Of a DNA stretch of 64,000 bases, positions 37,840-48,625 are shown piece after piece. Made by a program: the position numbers and the translations under genes. The notes under the pieces are model-generated. The model did no database searches, had not been told where the DNA came from, and saw only the letters and a program-made list of their open reading frames with translations. The DNA lies in contig NW_023998415.1 in NCBI RefSeq assembly GCF_014805625.2, positions 30,127,736 to 30,191,735 of the forward strand. The letters are read 5' to 3'. Source of the stretch: Glossina fuscipes (lineage: Eukaryota > Arthropoda > Insecta > Diptera > Glossinidae). The first letter of the stretch is position 1; every line of letters begins with the position of its first letter.

Positions 37840-38085
37840 GACCAAGTGAGCTGCGGTCAATTAAAATCATCCAACATTCTACCCATAACAATAGGTTTCG
37901 GATGTTTCGGCCACAATACAAATAAGGATAGCATGTTTCTTATGCGTGGAAATATCCTCATTTGGAGGAATATAGGAATGCTGGAGCACGTTATATATAA
38001 ATATTTGTTACCAACTGGATTACTGGCTTACCAGTGCTTCCTAAGCGAGACTTTGAAAAAAATCAATAAATATATCGATTAAATA
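37840..38085 (+). mobile_element. Tc1-like transposase remnant, central part
   Basis: The frame at 37846-38082 reads ITIGFGCFGHNT, an altered form of the VMVWGCFS block of Tc1-like transposases. It continues with MRGNILIWRNIGMLEHVIYKYLLPTG, matching the following G-M-x-Y-ILE-LLP block. Upstream and downstream catalytic blocks are not recognisable. The assignment rests on one conserved block with the correct spacing to a second. Confidence 0.5.
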
Positions 38086-39332
38086 TCCTAAAGCTTTTAA
38101 TCAAACTCTGCTTAAGGACGAATAAAATTGGCTTCTCGCCCTTTTAGGTGTATATATATATATATATATATATCATTGTCATACAAGATTATACACACAA
38201 TTGTCCATAAAAATGGTAATAGACCGAAAGAAGGGGCACATACCCAAGAAGTTACTTTTCAAATGTGTACAGATTTTTTTTATTGCAATTTCTTCATCAT
38301 TCATAAAAATGCATTTAGTTTAGTTCTTCTCATATGTATCTCGCGTGTATTCGTTACTTTTTTTTTTCTACCACTACCACTGCTGCTAAAAAACTAGACG
38401 ATGTTTCTTTAGATTTTCCATTTTATATTTACTTAAGTTCTCTTGAGAGAGTGTAATATGTGCTTTAGTGCAATTCTCAAGCATACAAGTTCTTATATGC
38501 TTCTATGTGTGCATAACGCAAGTAACATCGCCACTTTTAAGGTTGTATTATTCAAAGACAGCATTCAGAGATACGTGCATTTTCACTTTTGCTTTCGAAT
38601 CTTTTTATATTTTCTGCCTTACAAATAATGAGTTAACGTACGATAATTTCATAGGAATCTAAAACGTGCATCAATAAACGACTTTACCAGTGTGCATCAG
38701 TGCTACTGATTCTGCGATTTTTCTATATTATTTACTTATATTATTTAAAGAGCAACCGAATAGTTGAAAGTTTCTGCAACTATTCACAAACATAAATTAA
38801 TTTATCCTTGCCATCAATAAATATAAAATAAATCAGGTGACATTAAAAAGTTTTAGTTTAAAAAGAAAATACTTTCAAATCACTTTTATATAAAACTCTA
38901 TTGGCTTTTATTACAACAATCCTTCTCTCTGACCATAGCATAGTAATAGCATCATATCGACTTGACCAGATCTGAAGTGACAAAGCGATACTCTTTGATG
39001 TTTGCATTTAACTTCGACTCACTATATAGAAATAGTCAAGCAAATGTAATCGTCAAGTATCGCTTTATTGTTAAAATCTGGGAAAATCTTTTCTCCTAGC
39101 GTATGATATCTGAAGATTCAATAAAATACCTTTTAAAGTCAAAAGAGTCAGCCTTAATGTGTATTCAATGACTCTGCGTATGATTTCTACTATCGTAATA
39201 TATCCTCGAAAGATCAAATACCAAGTGAGATTGTGATGACGGTGCTTATTGATATTGTTATAAAGGTAAAGTTCGCTAAAGTTTTTTTCAATTTTATTCA
39301 AAAGCTCGCCATTTACTATATAATAAATAGAA
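38086..39332. other. Gene-free stretch
   Basis: It contains (TA)n at 38150-38173. No ORF with coding character. The minus-strand ORF at 39071-39349 is unrecognised. Confidence 0.55.
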
Positions 39333-39710
39333 ACATTATAGTGGGCCACGGCCAGTCATTAACTGCGCCAAAGCTCTCTAGTGTTATTCTAATATGGGGG
39401 CCTTTCAAAATAAGTCGTTAAGCGGGAAGTCATCGAAAAAGTGATCCGATCCCAAGCGTTTTCAATCGCGTTCGTTCTTAGGCAAAAACATGTCAGTGTA
39501 CCAAGTTTCATCAAAGTATCTCAAAAATTGCGAACTTTAGATTGAACAGAAGACGGACAGACGGACAGATAATCTTCGATTGATTCAGAAAGTGATTCCT
39601 TATCGATCGGTATTATAAACGGTGGGCCGATTTCTTTTTTTTTTTTGCGTACATCTGCACAAACCTAACATACCCTTATACTTATATCACAAGTGGGATA
39701 GTGTGTGTGA
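39333..39710 (+). repeat. Dispersed repeat family A, copy 3
   Basis: The most complete copy in plus orientation: TATAGTGGGCCACGGCC, TCGAAAAAGTGATCCGATCC, ACCAAGTTTCATCAAAGTAT, AGACGGACAGACGGACAG, TATCGATCGGTATTATAAAC, then GCACAAACCTAACATACCCT. No coding capacity. Confidence 0.75.
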
Positions 39711-39765
39711 TAGCATGTATGTCAACCTCTGTTGTTGACCACACAGATCAGCACTCTATTAAATG

Positions 39766-39783
39766 TCATTATCATTGTCATCG

Positions 39784-39824
<41 letters not shown>
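39766..39824. repeat. (TCA)n microsatellite
   Basis: A trinucleotide run with variants at its left end. It produces His-, Ile- or Ser-run ORFs that are not genes. Confidence 0.9.
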
Positions 39825-39826
<2 letters not shown>

Positions 39827-40640
39827 TTTCGCATTAAATATGTGTGCACATACATTAAAATTTCCCATCCAAAGATTACCTTTGCTTCTAGTATTTGTGG
39901 CAGCGCACAGAGCAACGTAAAGTTTTTAAAAATATTCTGAAACAACGAAAACACAAAAAAAAAAAAAACAGACCAGAAATACCAAAAGGATAAATGGAAT
40001 TTTTAAATGCACTATACAATTGCAATGCTTTCAAAGATTACGCATACATGCACATGCATATCTCATTCATCATACAAATAATAATTTAAAGGGAGACTCT
40101 GGTCCGGTATAACGATTTCATTTGTTTACATTCTTGTTTGCATACATACATTGCAGAGAGAATTTTAAATAGAACTACTTTAGTATAGCATACTTTTAAG
40201 CTGAATCATAACTGAAAACATTTTTTCACCAAAATTATTCCTTGAGAGAGCGATTGGGAATATTTAAGACACATTTGTTTTTTCCTTCCTTGTGTGTTTT
40301 ATAACATTATTCACGTTGATGTTTATGTGTTACAGTGTTCGAAAATAAACATAAAACAGTAGCTGTCGAATCACTTTATAGAGGCGCTCAGTCCTTGTTC
40401 GCTGCTTTTAAGATTATGCCCATTAAAGTTGCTTACGGCAACCAAGTTTGAAAATTAATCAATAGTTTTTCTTCTATTTTTTTCTTTCTTAAAATTCGAG
40501 GTTCGGTCACAGTAGCTTTACATTTGCTAGCGCTAATTAATGGTTGTTGCAATCGGCCCAGTAAGTGAAGTGTCAAAAGTTTTGTGAAAACATTCAAAGT
40601 GAGGAAAACGTTTTATAATATTTCTGGGCCAATAAAATAC

Positions 40641-40665
40641 AAAAAAAAAAAAAAAAAAAAAAAAA
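40641..40665. repeat. Poly-A run, 25 bp
   Basis: An uninterrupted A run. Confidence 0.9.
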
Positions 40666-41779
40666 CATTGAAAAGAACGTTGTAATATGTGTTTATGCTC
40701 AGCTGAATTTATCGATTATATGCCAATCTTAGGATCTGGATTTATTCGAAAGAAATATAATTTACGCAATGATTGTCATTTAAGATCACACGAAGTGTAA
40801 AATTAAAGTTACGTTCTTTAAAAATTTTCATCACAAGTGACAATCGCGGCTGATTATAAGACTTTGTTAATTGACAAAATTGTTACTTCATTTTGCCCCC
40901 AAAAAATTAATATGTTTCGCAGAGAATTTGAGTTTTTGCTATGAATTTTAAATGAACAAGACTTGATTAGAAGAATCAACGACAACCGCTATGCTATGCC
41001 TTTCAATCTTTCTCGGCCAAGTGAAAAGAAATGAATTATGTCACTGTGGCGGAGTATAATATGAAACGCATAAGAGCACAAACGCTTGAACTTTATCAAA
41101 ATGAAGTACGATGAAAAGTCCTGCTTATCATCGATTAGATCGAAACTCCGACATATGTTCATTTCCTCGATTAAGCTCTGAGGAAAGACATTATATTGAA
41201 CAGATTGTAGAGAAGTTCATTAAAATAAAAGTGAGAGAAAAGATGAAGCAGCTTTAGTACTATTGAAAATTCCAAAATAATTCCAGAGCAAGCAAGTAAG
41301 GTACGATAATATTTGGATATTGATGACAACAAAAACAATATAAAAAAGAAAAATTGCTTGCGTTCCCCTCGATCAGTCCAGTCCCAGCAGGGTACATGCA
41401 TAAAATAAATGTTATTATATAAATAAAAAAACTTAAAACTACGCAGAGCTTAATAATAATAAATACAAAGTTATTTAATAATCTCACTTTATACAATGCG
41501 AATGATACGAGTGTATGTCGAGTTTCTGAGAATGCTAAACGGCAACAGGCGAGATAGGCGGACCGATATCTAATTTAATGTTTCGCCTTTTCAACCAGAA
41601 ATGTGAAATGCTTCGATTAATGATTAACATAATGCCATAGTTTAATGAAATGTTAGCGCAAATGAATTAAAAAACAACCCAATCCTAACTAACAAAACGA
41701 AGACCGATAATAATTGCGACTATTCTTTTACGTTTACGCATTTTTTCATTTTTAGTAAAAATTTAATTTTCTTGTTGTT

Positions 41780-41812
41780 TGTGTGGGTGTGTGTGTGTGT
41801 GTGTGTGTGTGC
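41780..41812. repeat. (GT)n microsatellite
   Basis: A GT run with one GGT interruption near the left end. Confidence 0.9.
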
Positions 41813-42106
41813 ATAAATCCAAGTCTTTCATATAGGTCAAGTTTGTGAATTATTGTCTACTACTGTATAAGCATCCGGGCCAGACTATATTCAAATTCAC
41901 TGCTATTAGTGACCACGATTGTGTTGTCGTGCTGTTTAGTATTGGGTGGGGACAAGAGCTAATAAATGTTTGCACTCACCTGTGCTACTTATTTAACTAT
42001 CTACCAGCCTGCCTGCCTAGCTGCCAGTCTACCAACATGAATAATGTACAAAAAGTAAACCCTGAAATTAAACTGTACATGCGATAATATCCGGTTGACA
42101 CAAATT

Positions 42107-42107
<1 letters not shown>

Positions 42108-42142
<35 letters not shown>
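42108..42142. repeat. Poly-A run, 35 bp
   Basis: An uninterrupted A run, followed by T and A runs to about 42174. Confidence 0.9.
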
Positions 42143-42144
<2 letters not shown>

Positions 42145-42193
42145 TTTTTTTTTAAAAAGAAAACGAAAAAAAAACGGCGAAATCAAGCATATT

Positions 42194-42226
42194 TATGTGT
42201 ATGTATGTATGTATGTATGTATGTAA
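42194..42226. repeat. (ATGT)n microsatellite
   Basis: Seven to eight ATGT units. Confidence 0.9.
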
Positions 42227-43909
42227 AGATACACCCAACAACGCCATTGTACACACACTTACTCAACCTTGTAAACTTTTAATATGTTCAACACAATTAA
42301 AATATAATTTGAAAGGGTTTTCTCGCATGCAGGATATTTTATTTAAGACACTAACACTACGACTACCGTTAATGACACACATATGTAAAAAGTTAATTTA
42401 ACGGTGATTCATTGAAAAAGCTGGGCAAACTAAGTTACACTAATTTTTTGATACCCAACAGCATCGAACAGTGAACGACGCAATATTCACGGAAACTTTT
42501 CGTTCGCTGGTAACGCGTAAACGTGTACATCAGAGATCCCACGAGTCGATTTAGCCAATTTCTTGTGCCGTCGAAAGATAAAATTTATCCATTACTCTAT
42601 TCCCGGTAATTTGAGTATTACACGCAAGGTGCCCATAGCCTGTTCATAAGGCCGTTCTTAATAAAACGGTTTAACATACCAGAGTATCTAACTTAGATAT
42701 TAGTTTAAAGCTTGTTTAATAACATCTTTCATGACAAGTCCTTTTAAAGACCAGACCAGATTTAAAGAAATACGCATCGAAGCCCAAGTGATTTAAGAAT
42801 AACTTTGTGCATCTGTGCATCTATCGGTTTTCCATTTCATGTTTGATTCTTCTTAACAGGGCCACAAAGTTTTGAAAAGCTTTCGGTTACGGAAATGATT
42901 TTTCATCTACGCACCGATCTGACTCTGAATCTCCATCATCATTTTTCCTGTATACCTTTGCGGATGAGTAAACAAAACATAAATTGGTTTATATTCACTA
43001 TGATTATCACTTTTCCTATTTTGGTTTGTTTCTCAATATTTTCATGTTTTTGAGGAGAGACTCTTCAGCTATTTGTTGCTTTATTCCAACTATAATAGCG
43101 GAAAAGATGTGAACAAATTAAAACACAATGGTCGGGCAAGACCGATTTTTAAATATCCTATAACACATCGATTGATACAGTTCTGCACTTGTCATTGCCC
43201 TAAAATATTAAAAATTGAATCTTTTCGCTTCTTTTTCACCAGAATCTTTGTATGAGATCCTAAAGCTAGACTTATGGGATCCAAATTTATGATGAAAAAT
43301 CCGTATGTCAAATAACTTTTTATACCGACTTTCAGTATAAAATATTAACAAGTAGGAAAATTACATTCGGATATAATCCAATCTTTGTTATCCATCACCT
43401 CTGTCTTATCCTATCTTATCGCAGCTATGTCTTGGCTGGGCGTGGCAAATTTTTTCTAAAAACCCAGAGAGCACAGGTGTTCCCATGTCCCTTCTCTTTG
43501 CTTTGGAATTATTATCTCACGCGTCGCTATAAAAAACTATTTAAATATTTATTCGTAAATGGCATACGAGGAATTTAGACTCGTCTTCGGGCAGCTGTCA
43601 CGGATGGCTGTCATCTGAAGCAAACAAAAGCAAGGCATTTGTTTGTTGCCAAAATGTCAAGCGGTCGGTTCACGCTATTCTCACTTTAGATTTTTAGACG
43701 ATTTTCTTAACCAAATTGTACCACAAATTGCATTAATAATGGATTCGACTTGTTAGTGATTAACTATAACACTCTTGCTACTGTAGTAGCTATGCTTGAA
43801 TTTTAATGGATTGCAGTCTTCAAATAACAAGCATATGACCAGCAATAAACTGCAAATTTGTCATTAGTCGAAAGTGTGTGCACTTCATGCAGCTTGTGAA
43901 TCATGTGTC

Positions 43910-43929
43910 ATTTGCATGTAAATGCAAAT
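43910..43929. promoter_or_regulatory. Inverted pair of POU octamers
   Basis: ATTTGCAT (43910-43917), spacer GTAA, then ATGCAAAT (43922-43929). Both half-sites are perfect consensus octamers for POU-domain factors, facing each other. The setting is a relatively repeat-poor patch with TGTGTGC and GGATTA motifs. Function is an inference. Confidence 0.3.
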
Positions 43930-45129
43930 GGAAGTGTGTGTGTGGTGGTCAATGTGAAAATGCTATCGCATTGATCATATATAATATATAAAGCAAGGAT
44001 ATGCATAAACGGCGCAGCCGGTGAAATTCGTTCCTATCTGTTCTGTGTTGTAATCAGGATTAGCGCGTCGAGTAGAACAAACTTATCTCACAGCTTTTCT
44101 CATTATTTTGTTTAGAAGCAATTCTTTCGGTTTATATCTGCCCTAAAGCTTATCACGCTTACGGCAACTTAAGGCTTCAATATTTTGCTTGAATTGTTAC
44201 AATTTCCATATCAAATATTTATTAAAAATCATTTCATAAATAAAATGTATTATGTAAATAAAAAAAAAAAGAAAGCAACAACACACAAGTGGCACAAAAA
44301 ACAAATTAATACAATTCCATGGTCCTACAATGAGCAAACACTTACTTAGTCTACTTAAAGCGTTCATGTCAACCGTTAGGTATAACAAATAAGTAGAGCG
44401 TAGAGTGTGATATCTATCTACACAGAGCAAAAAATAGTAGGAAGTAAATGACCATTAACGCATTGATGCCCGAAAAGAATCTACGCATTAAAATTGTGTC
44501 TTTACACGGTGTCTTGTAAGCCATATAATAAAGGCGATAAAGAGCATTTACCAACAACAACAAAAAATTATAAAAACATTGTTATCCAAAGAAAAGTTGA
44601 CAGCTCGTGTGTGTAGAATGAACAAAAGACAAATGTTGCTTGCATCTCACGCTATTGTTTTACTATACGTCATAGCAAAGCCAAAGCCAAGAGAAATACT
44701 TACTTACTGGTTTTCTATGCGAAAAATGTTTACGCTCATCGCCATATGTCATGTGCTTATTGTCCACCCATTATGCATTTCGAGTAGCTGCACACTTTTC
44801 TCGCCTGACGCAATATGAATTACGAGCGGAAAGGATAAGTGGACGCTTAAGGGTGTCAACGTAAGCAGCCAATTTTTCGATATCATTGCAACTTTGCTCA
44901 GACGGTACATTGGTATGTTAGTTTCAGTGGACGACTCATAGCAAGTGATATATGAGAGAACAACATTCTAGTTTAGTCGTCATTTTCTAAGCGAGTTTAG
45001 CACTATGAGGCCGAACACAGATATCGATCTATGCAAAGGTCCGAAGAACCATGTTTTACACACTTCTGCAGAAAAGCTTATATTGCTGCGAAAAAAATTG
45101 TAGTGATAATTATTGCGCGTTAAGACATC

Positions 45130-45440
45130 GCAATTTGATCACCTTAGCTGGCCATGACCCGCCATTTAATATCCTAGACCACTTCGCTTAATACAGTTAT
45201 AGATGTACGCAAGGTGGCTGAAGAAGACGCGATCCAATCCGAACCAACAGATGGGTGTACCAAATTTCATCGAAATATCTCAAAAGTTACGATCTGTACG
45301 TTGAACGGAACAATGGAAGATAGATAAAGAAGTTTAAACAAAAGATCGGTCCATCTCAAGTCTTATCTTGTCTTATATTGTGTACATTCGCACAAACTTA
45401 ATTATACTCTTATACCACAGTTGCTGTAGGATATAAAAAT
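45130..45440 (+). repeat. Dispersed repeat family A, copy 4
   Basis: GATCCAATCCGAACC, ACCAAATTTCATCGAAATATC, AAGATCGGTCCATC, TTCGCACAAACTTAATTATAC and ATACCACAGTTGCTGTAGG occur in family order. The GACGGACAGAC core has decayed to GGAAGATAGATAAAG. Confidence 0.65.
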
Positions 45441-45469
45441 TCTTGAAGACTTTACTGGCACATACTCGA

Positions 45470-45760
45470 GTACGTGCTCGAATTGTGTTCGAAAAATCGG
45501 CATTCACTGGTTGTTGTTCTATAATCCATTTAATGAATTCTAGTCGCTGTGCGAGGCGAGTAAGCTTTGTAATATACTGACGAATCAATGTAAGCAAGAC
45601 GATGCAAATCTCTCGTGAGAATACACTGCAGTGGGCTTCACAACTCTTGACTACGATACCAAATTGATATCTTCGGACTCTCAACAATACTCTCACGAGA
45701 TGCTTCGGCTTTTCGTATTCAAATACGGCCGAAGTGTTTGAGATCGCTAACTATCTTACG
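45470..45760 (-). mobile_element. DUF4817-type element remnant, central transposase region
   Basis: The minus strand from about 45750 shows, across frames, ASRESIVESPKISI-RSQEL, then ILTRDLHRLAY, then AQRLEFIKWIIEQQPVNADFSNTI. These are the linker helix-turn-helix and the block just before the first catalytic Asp of the same element family seen at 30.1 and 62.1 kb. The sequence suggests a different subfamily. Catalytic blocks beyond SNTI are missing. Confidence 0.65.
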
Positions 45761-46403
45761 TGGATTTTTTTCAGCACCCTATAAAGCAATAATATTCAAA
45801 CAGCTTGTTAAGTATGTAACAAAAAAATGCTTTTAGAAAGCTATTAAAAAACAACAACAACTCAGCCATTCTCGCGCTGCAATTTTGTGATCCAAAGAGT
45901 TCTGCAGTCAAATTTAAATCTAAACAAAAAAAAAGAAAACGCATGTTTAACCTACGTGACTTTAGCTCGAGCACTTCGTAGGCGATATTGAGTTTTACAT
46001 GAGTGGCGAGCATTCGAATACAAGATTTGAAGTTTCAACAACGAAAGACAACAATTCGTTGACAAATAAAATTGGAAGGATGTTATCGAAAATTCTCCGC
46101 CTACCGTTCTTCGGAATGTTATTTTAAAGACGTTTGCAAAAAATTCGAATAAAAAGAATGCAACTTGGTAAAGTTGTTTTATGAACCGGTTTTAAAATTC
46201 TCTTTTTCGAAAAGACACCATTTAAAGTTTTCAAATCTCTTATTATGGATATGTTTTGTGGACTATAGTATATTTTCTTAATATTTGCCATCAGTTAGTC
46301 TATCATCCCTAAAAGCACTACAAAGTGCACCTTCGAATTTTAAATATCTTTTTCTCCAATCTCGTCTCACGCAAAATTTTGTACTCCGTACGTGTCAAAT
46401 AAA
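45761..46403. other. Short gene-free stretch
   Basis: AT-rich sequence. The ORF on the minus strand at 45771-46013 is unrecognised. Confidence 0.5.
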
Positions 46404-46591
46404 AGATGGCACGTTTTCGACTTTACGTGATGCGAAATAACAAAGCAGTGTACAGTTCTATGACCGAATTCATAATTAACACCAAAATCTTCATCACACT
46501 TTTGCCGCTAAAAACACTCACTACTTTCGAATCGCTCTTGGACACCTTGGACAATTCCACTGTCATCCCAATAAAGTTGCGCCGCTTTTAA
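46404..46591 (+). repeat. Family D coding-like repeat, fragment 2
   Basis: An open frame of 61 codons from an ATG at 46406, containing ARFRLYVMRNN, AVYSSM and FIINTKIFI, then LESLLDTLDNS-like Leu/Ser sequence. The copy at 63118-63260 has ARVRL-MLRND, KVYSSLE and IKIFNNF in the same order, and 17960-18060 has FIINIKIFI. Protein-level conservation between dispersed copies suggests decay from a coding element. Its class is unknown to me. Confidence 0.5.
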
Positions 46592-47074
46592 ATAAAGGTA
46601 AACGATCGCTATAGCCATCATATAACGTATTAGAGAAGTTAGAAATCAATAAGTAAAAAACATTCGCCTACAATTGCAGGGATTCATTTAACACACGTAC
46701 TCGTTCCGGAGCCCCTGCAATCATGGACAAGAATTTTCAATTTCAAAGGAAAAACTTTTTTTCAGATAGGCGAGCTTCTTCCCATTACTATTATACAATC
46801 AATATTCAAAGCATCTGAAAAAAAAAAGAAGCAAAACGATTAGATACCCTATACCAGGTCGCCGAGCACACTTATTCACTGGTTTTTGATTATACACCAG
46901 AAATGATTTGTTGTACATAGACATACTTTTCATCACAGTCCCGCATATTGGAGGATGCCTAAAACATCGCATGACATAATCGAAATTTACCAGACTTAGT
47001 TTACTTCCCACAAGAATTTTTATTATTTTTCAGGATATATTAAGTTAATTATTATCCGAAACATTTTCAACAGA

Positions 47075-47335
47075 ATTTGTCCTCGAGGTCAAAACACGTC
47101 ACTGAACCAAATTTAATCAACTCAAAACTCAAAAATGGCGACCTGTAGTTTGAACACAATTTCACATTGACAGAAATGAGACGGACAGATAGGGTTAGAT
47201 GAATTCAGATTATTATTACTCGGAATCGATCGGTATAATAAAAGATGGATCTATGTTAAGCCCCTCTGAGTGTTGCAAATGGTCGCACAAACATGACATA
47301 CCCTGCACTGTAAGTAGTGTACGATATACAAATGC
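47075..47335 (+). repeat. Dispersed repeat family A, copy 5
   Basis: ACCAAATTTAATCAACTC, GCGACCTGTAGTTTGAA, GAGACGGACAGATAGGG, ATCGATCGGTATAATAAAAG, GATGGATCTATGTTAAGCCC and CGCACAAACATGACATACC occur in family order. Confidence 0.7.
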
Positions 47336-47410
47336 AATGAAATTTCCTGATAATAGTATTGATCTGAAATCTTAGTTTAGCAGATAGTAATGCGCAAATA
47401 TAGTCAATGC

Positions 47411-47439
47411 AATGCAGAAGAAGAAGAAGAAGAAGAAGT
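47411..47439. repeat. (GAA)n microsatellite
   Basis: About seven to eight GAA units directly after family A copy 5. Confidence 0.85.
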
Positions 47440-47929
47440 TGCATTTAACTGGAACACATTTAATGTTACGCACTTTCCTTTTTAACCTCATCGATTTGCA
47501 TTGTTATTCTTTTCCCGTTGATACCAATAAAATGCCTGAAAATGGAAGCGTTCACGATTAGTTTTTTTTCTTCAATCTTTAACATCGTTAATAATACATC
47601 CCATAAGTAAACTATGCAAATGTATAAAAGCTTCCTAATCAAAATTAAACAATACGTATTTATTTACTCCTTCAATGCTTAATAATAAATATAAATACTT
47701 TAAGTAAAGTCGTTTGAAGAGCAAAATTATGAGATATTTTTCGCAATCCCAACGGAGCGCTAGACAGCAAAATAAAAGGAAAACAAATGAATACATTATA
47801 GTCAGGCTAGGCCGACTATTAAATGGCCTACACCACATTGTGTGACACAAGTCTTAGTTTTGTCATAGAATACAAACATTATAGCCTGTCCTTAGATGAA
47901 CTTACTATAATGGAACTGTATATGACAAA

Positions 47930-48625
47930 CTAGAGCTCTTTGGAAATAGAGGCTTACTTGGTTACGCCCAAAAATTTTCGTAAATTGAGATAAGTATTCA
48001 AAATTCAGCTCAGTTAATTTTTGTATCACAAAATCTTGAAACTTCAACTTTCTGCCCCAAGAAGTCAAAAAATACGCCGAGATGGCCCAAATAAGGTACA
48101 GTTAACTTTTTTTTATCGTAAATTGTTGTTATAATCTAAAGCATTGAAAATAGGACGTTTTTGTCTACGTTATATGAGAAGGGATTCAAAAAATTGCCCC
48201 AGCCAATCCAAAGTTTTCACGGCAATTTCGAATACCAAAATACTATTACTTAGCCACTTTTGCGGAGAAATTCTCAAAGTTGCAATTTTTTTCCATATAA
48301 CGACTTTTCAAAGCAGGGCATTATATGAAGACGTTCGAAAAAGTGGACCGAACCATTTTCCATAGCTTAGGTCGTTGGGTCAAAGCACGTACGTAGCGTA
48401 CCAAACTTTATCGAAATATCTCAAAAATTTGCGACCACTAGCTTGAATACAAACTTAGATGGACAGACATCAGGCGGGCAGGCAGGCAGGCAGGCTTAGA
48501 ACGATTCATAAAACGATTGTGAATCGATCGGTATAATAATAGATGGATCTAACTTAAGCCCCTCTGTGTGTTACATACGTCCTCACCAAGTTACTATATC
48601 CTATACCACAAATAGTGTAGGGTAC
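47930..48625 (+). repeat. Dispersed repeat family A, copy 6
   Basis: ACCAAACTTTATCGAAATATC, TGCGACCACTAGCTTGAA, GATGGACAGAC, AATCGATCGGTATAATAATAG, GATCTAACTTAAGCCCCTCT and ATCCTATACCACAAATAGTG occur in family order. The TTAAGCCCCTCTG-GTGTT stretch is shared with copy 5, making these two the closest relatives. A (GGCA)n expansion at 48475-48495 replaces the usual second GACGGAC. The left boundary is uncertain. Confidence 0.7.

Larger units (their letters stand above)
39711..45129. other. Gene-free stretch with microsatellites and a possible regulatory patch
   Basis: No gene is supported. It contains (TCA)n at 39766-39824, poly-A at 39952-39969, 40641-40665 and 42108-42142, (GT)n at 41780-41812 and (ATGT)n at 42194-42226. 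A repeat terminus AACAAGTAGGAAAATTACATTC lies at 43348-43370. The part at 43600-44060 has few simple repeats and carries the inverted octamer palindrome described separately. Confidence 0.5.

Noticed and set aside
39701..39940. His-rich and Ile-rich ORFs
   Set aside because: They are translations of the (TCA)n microsatellite.
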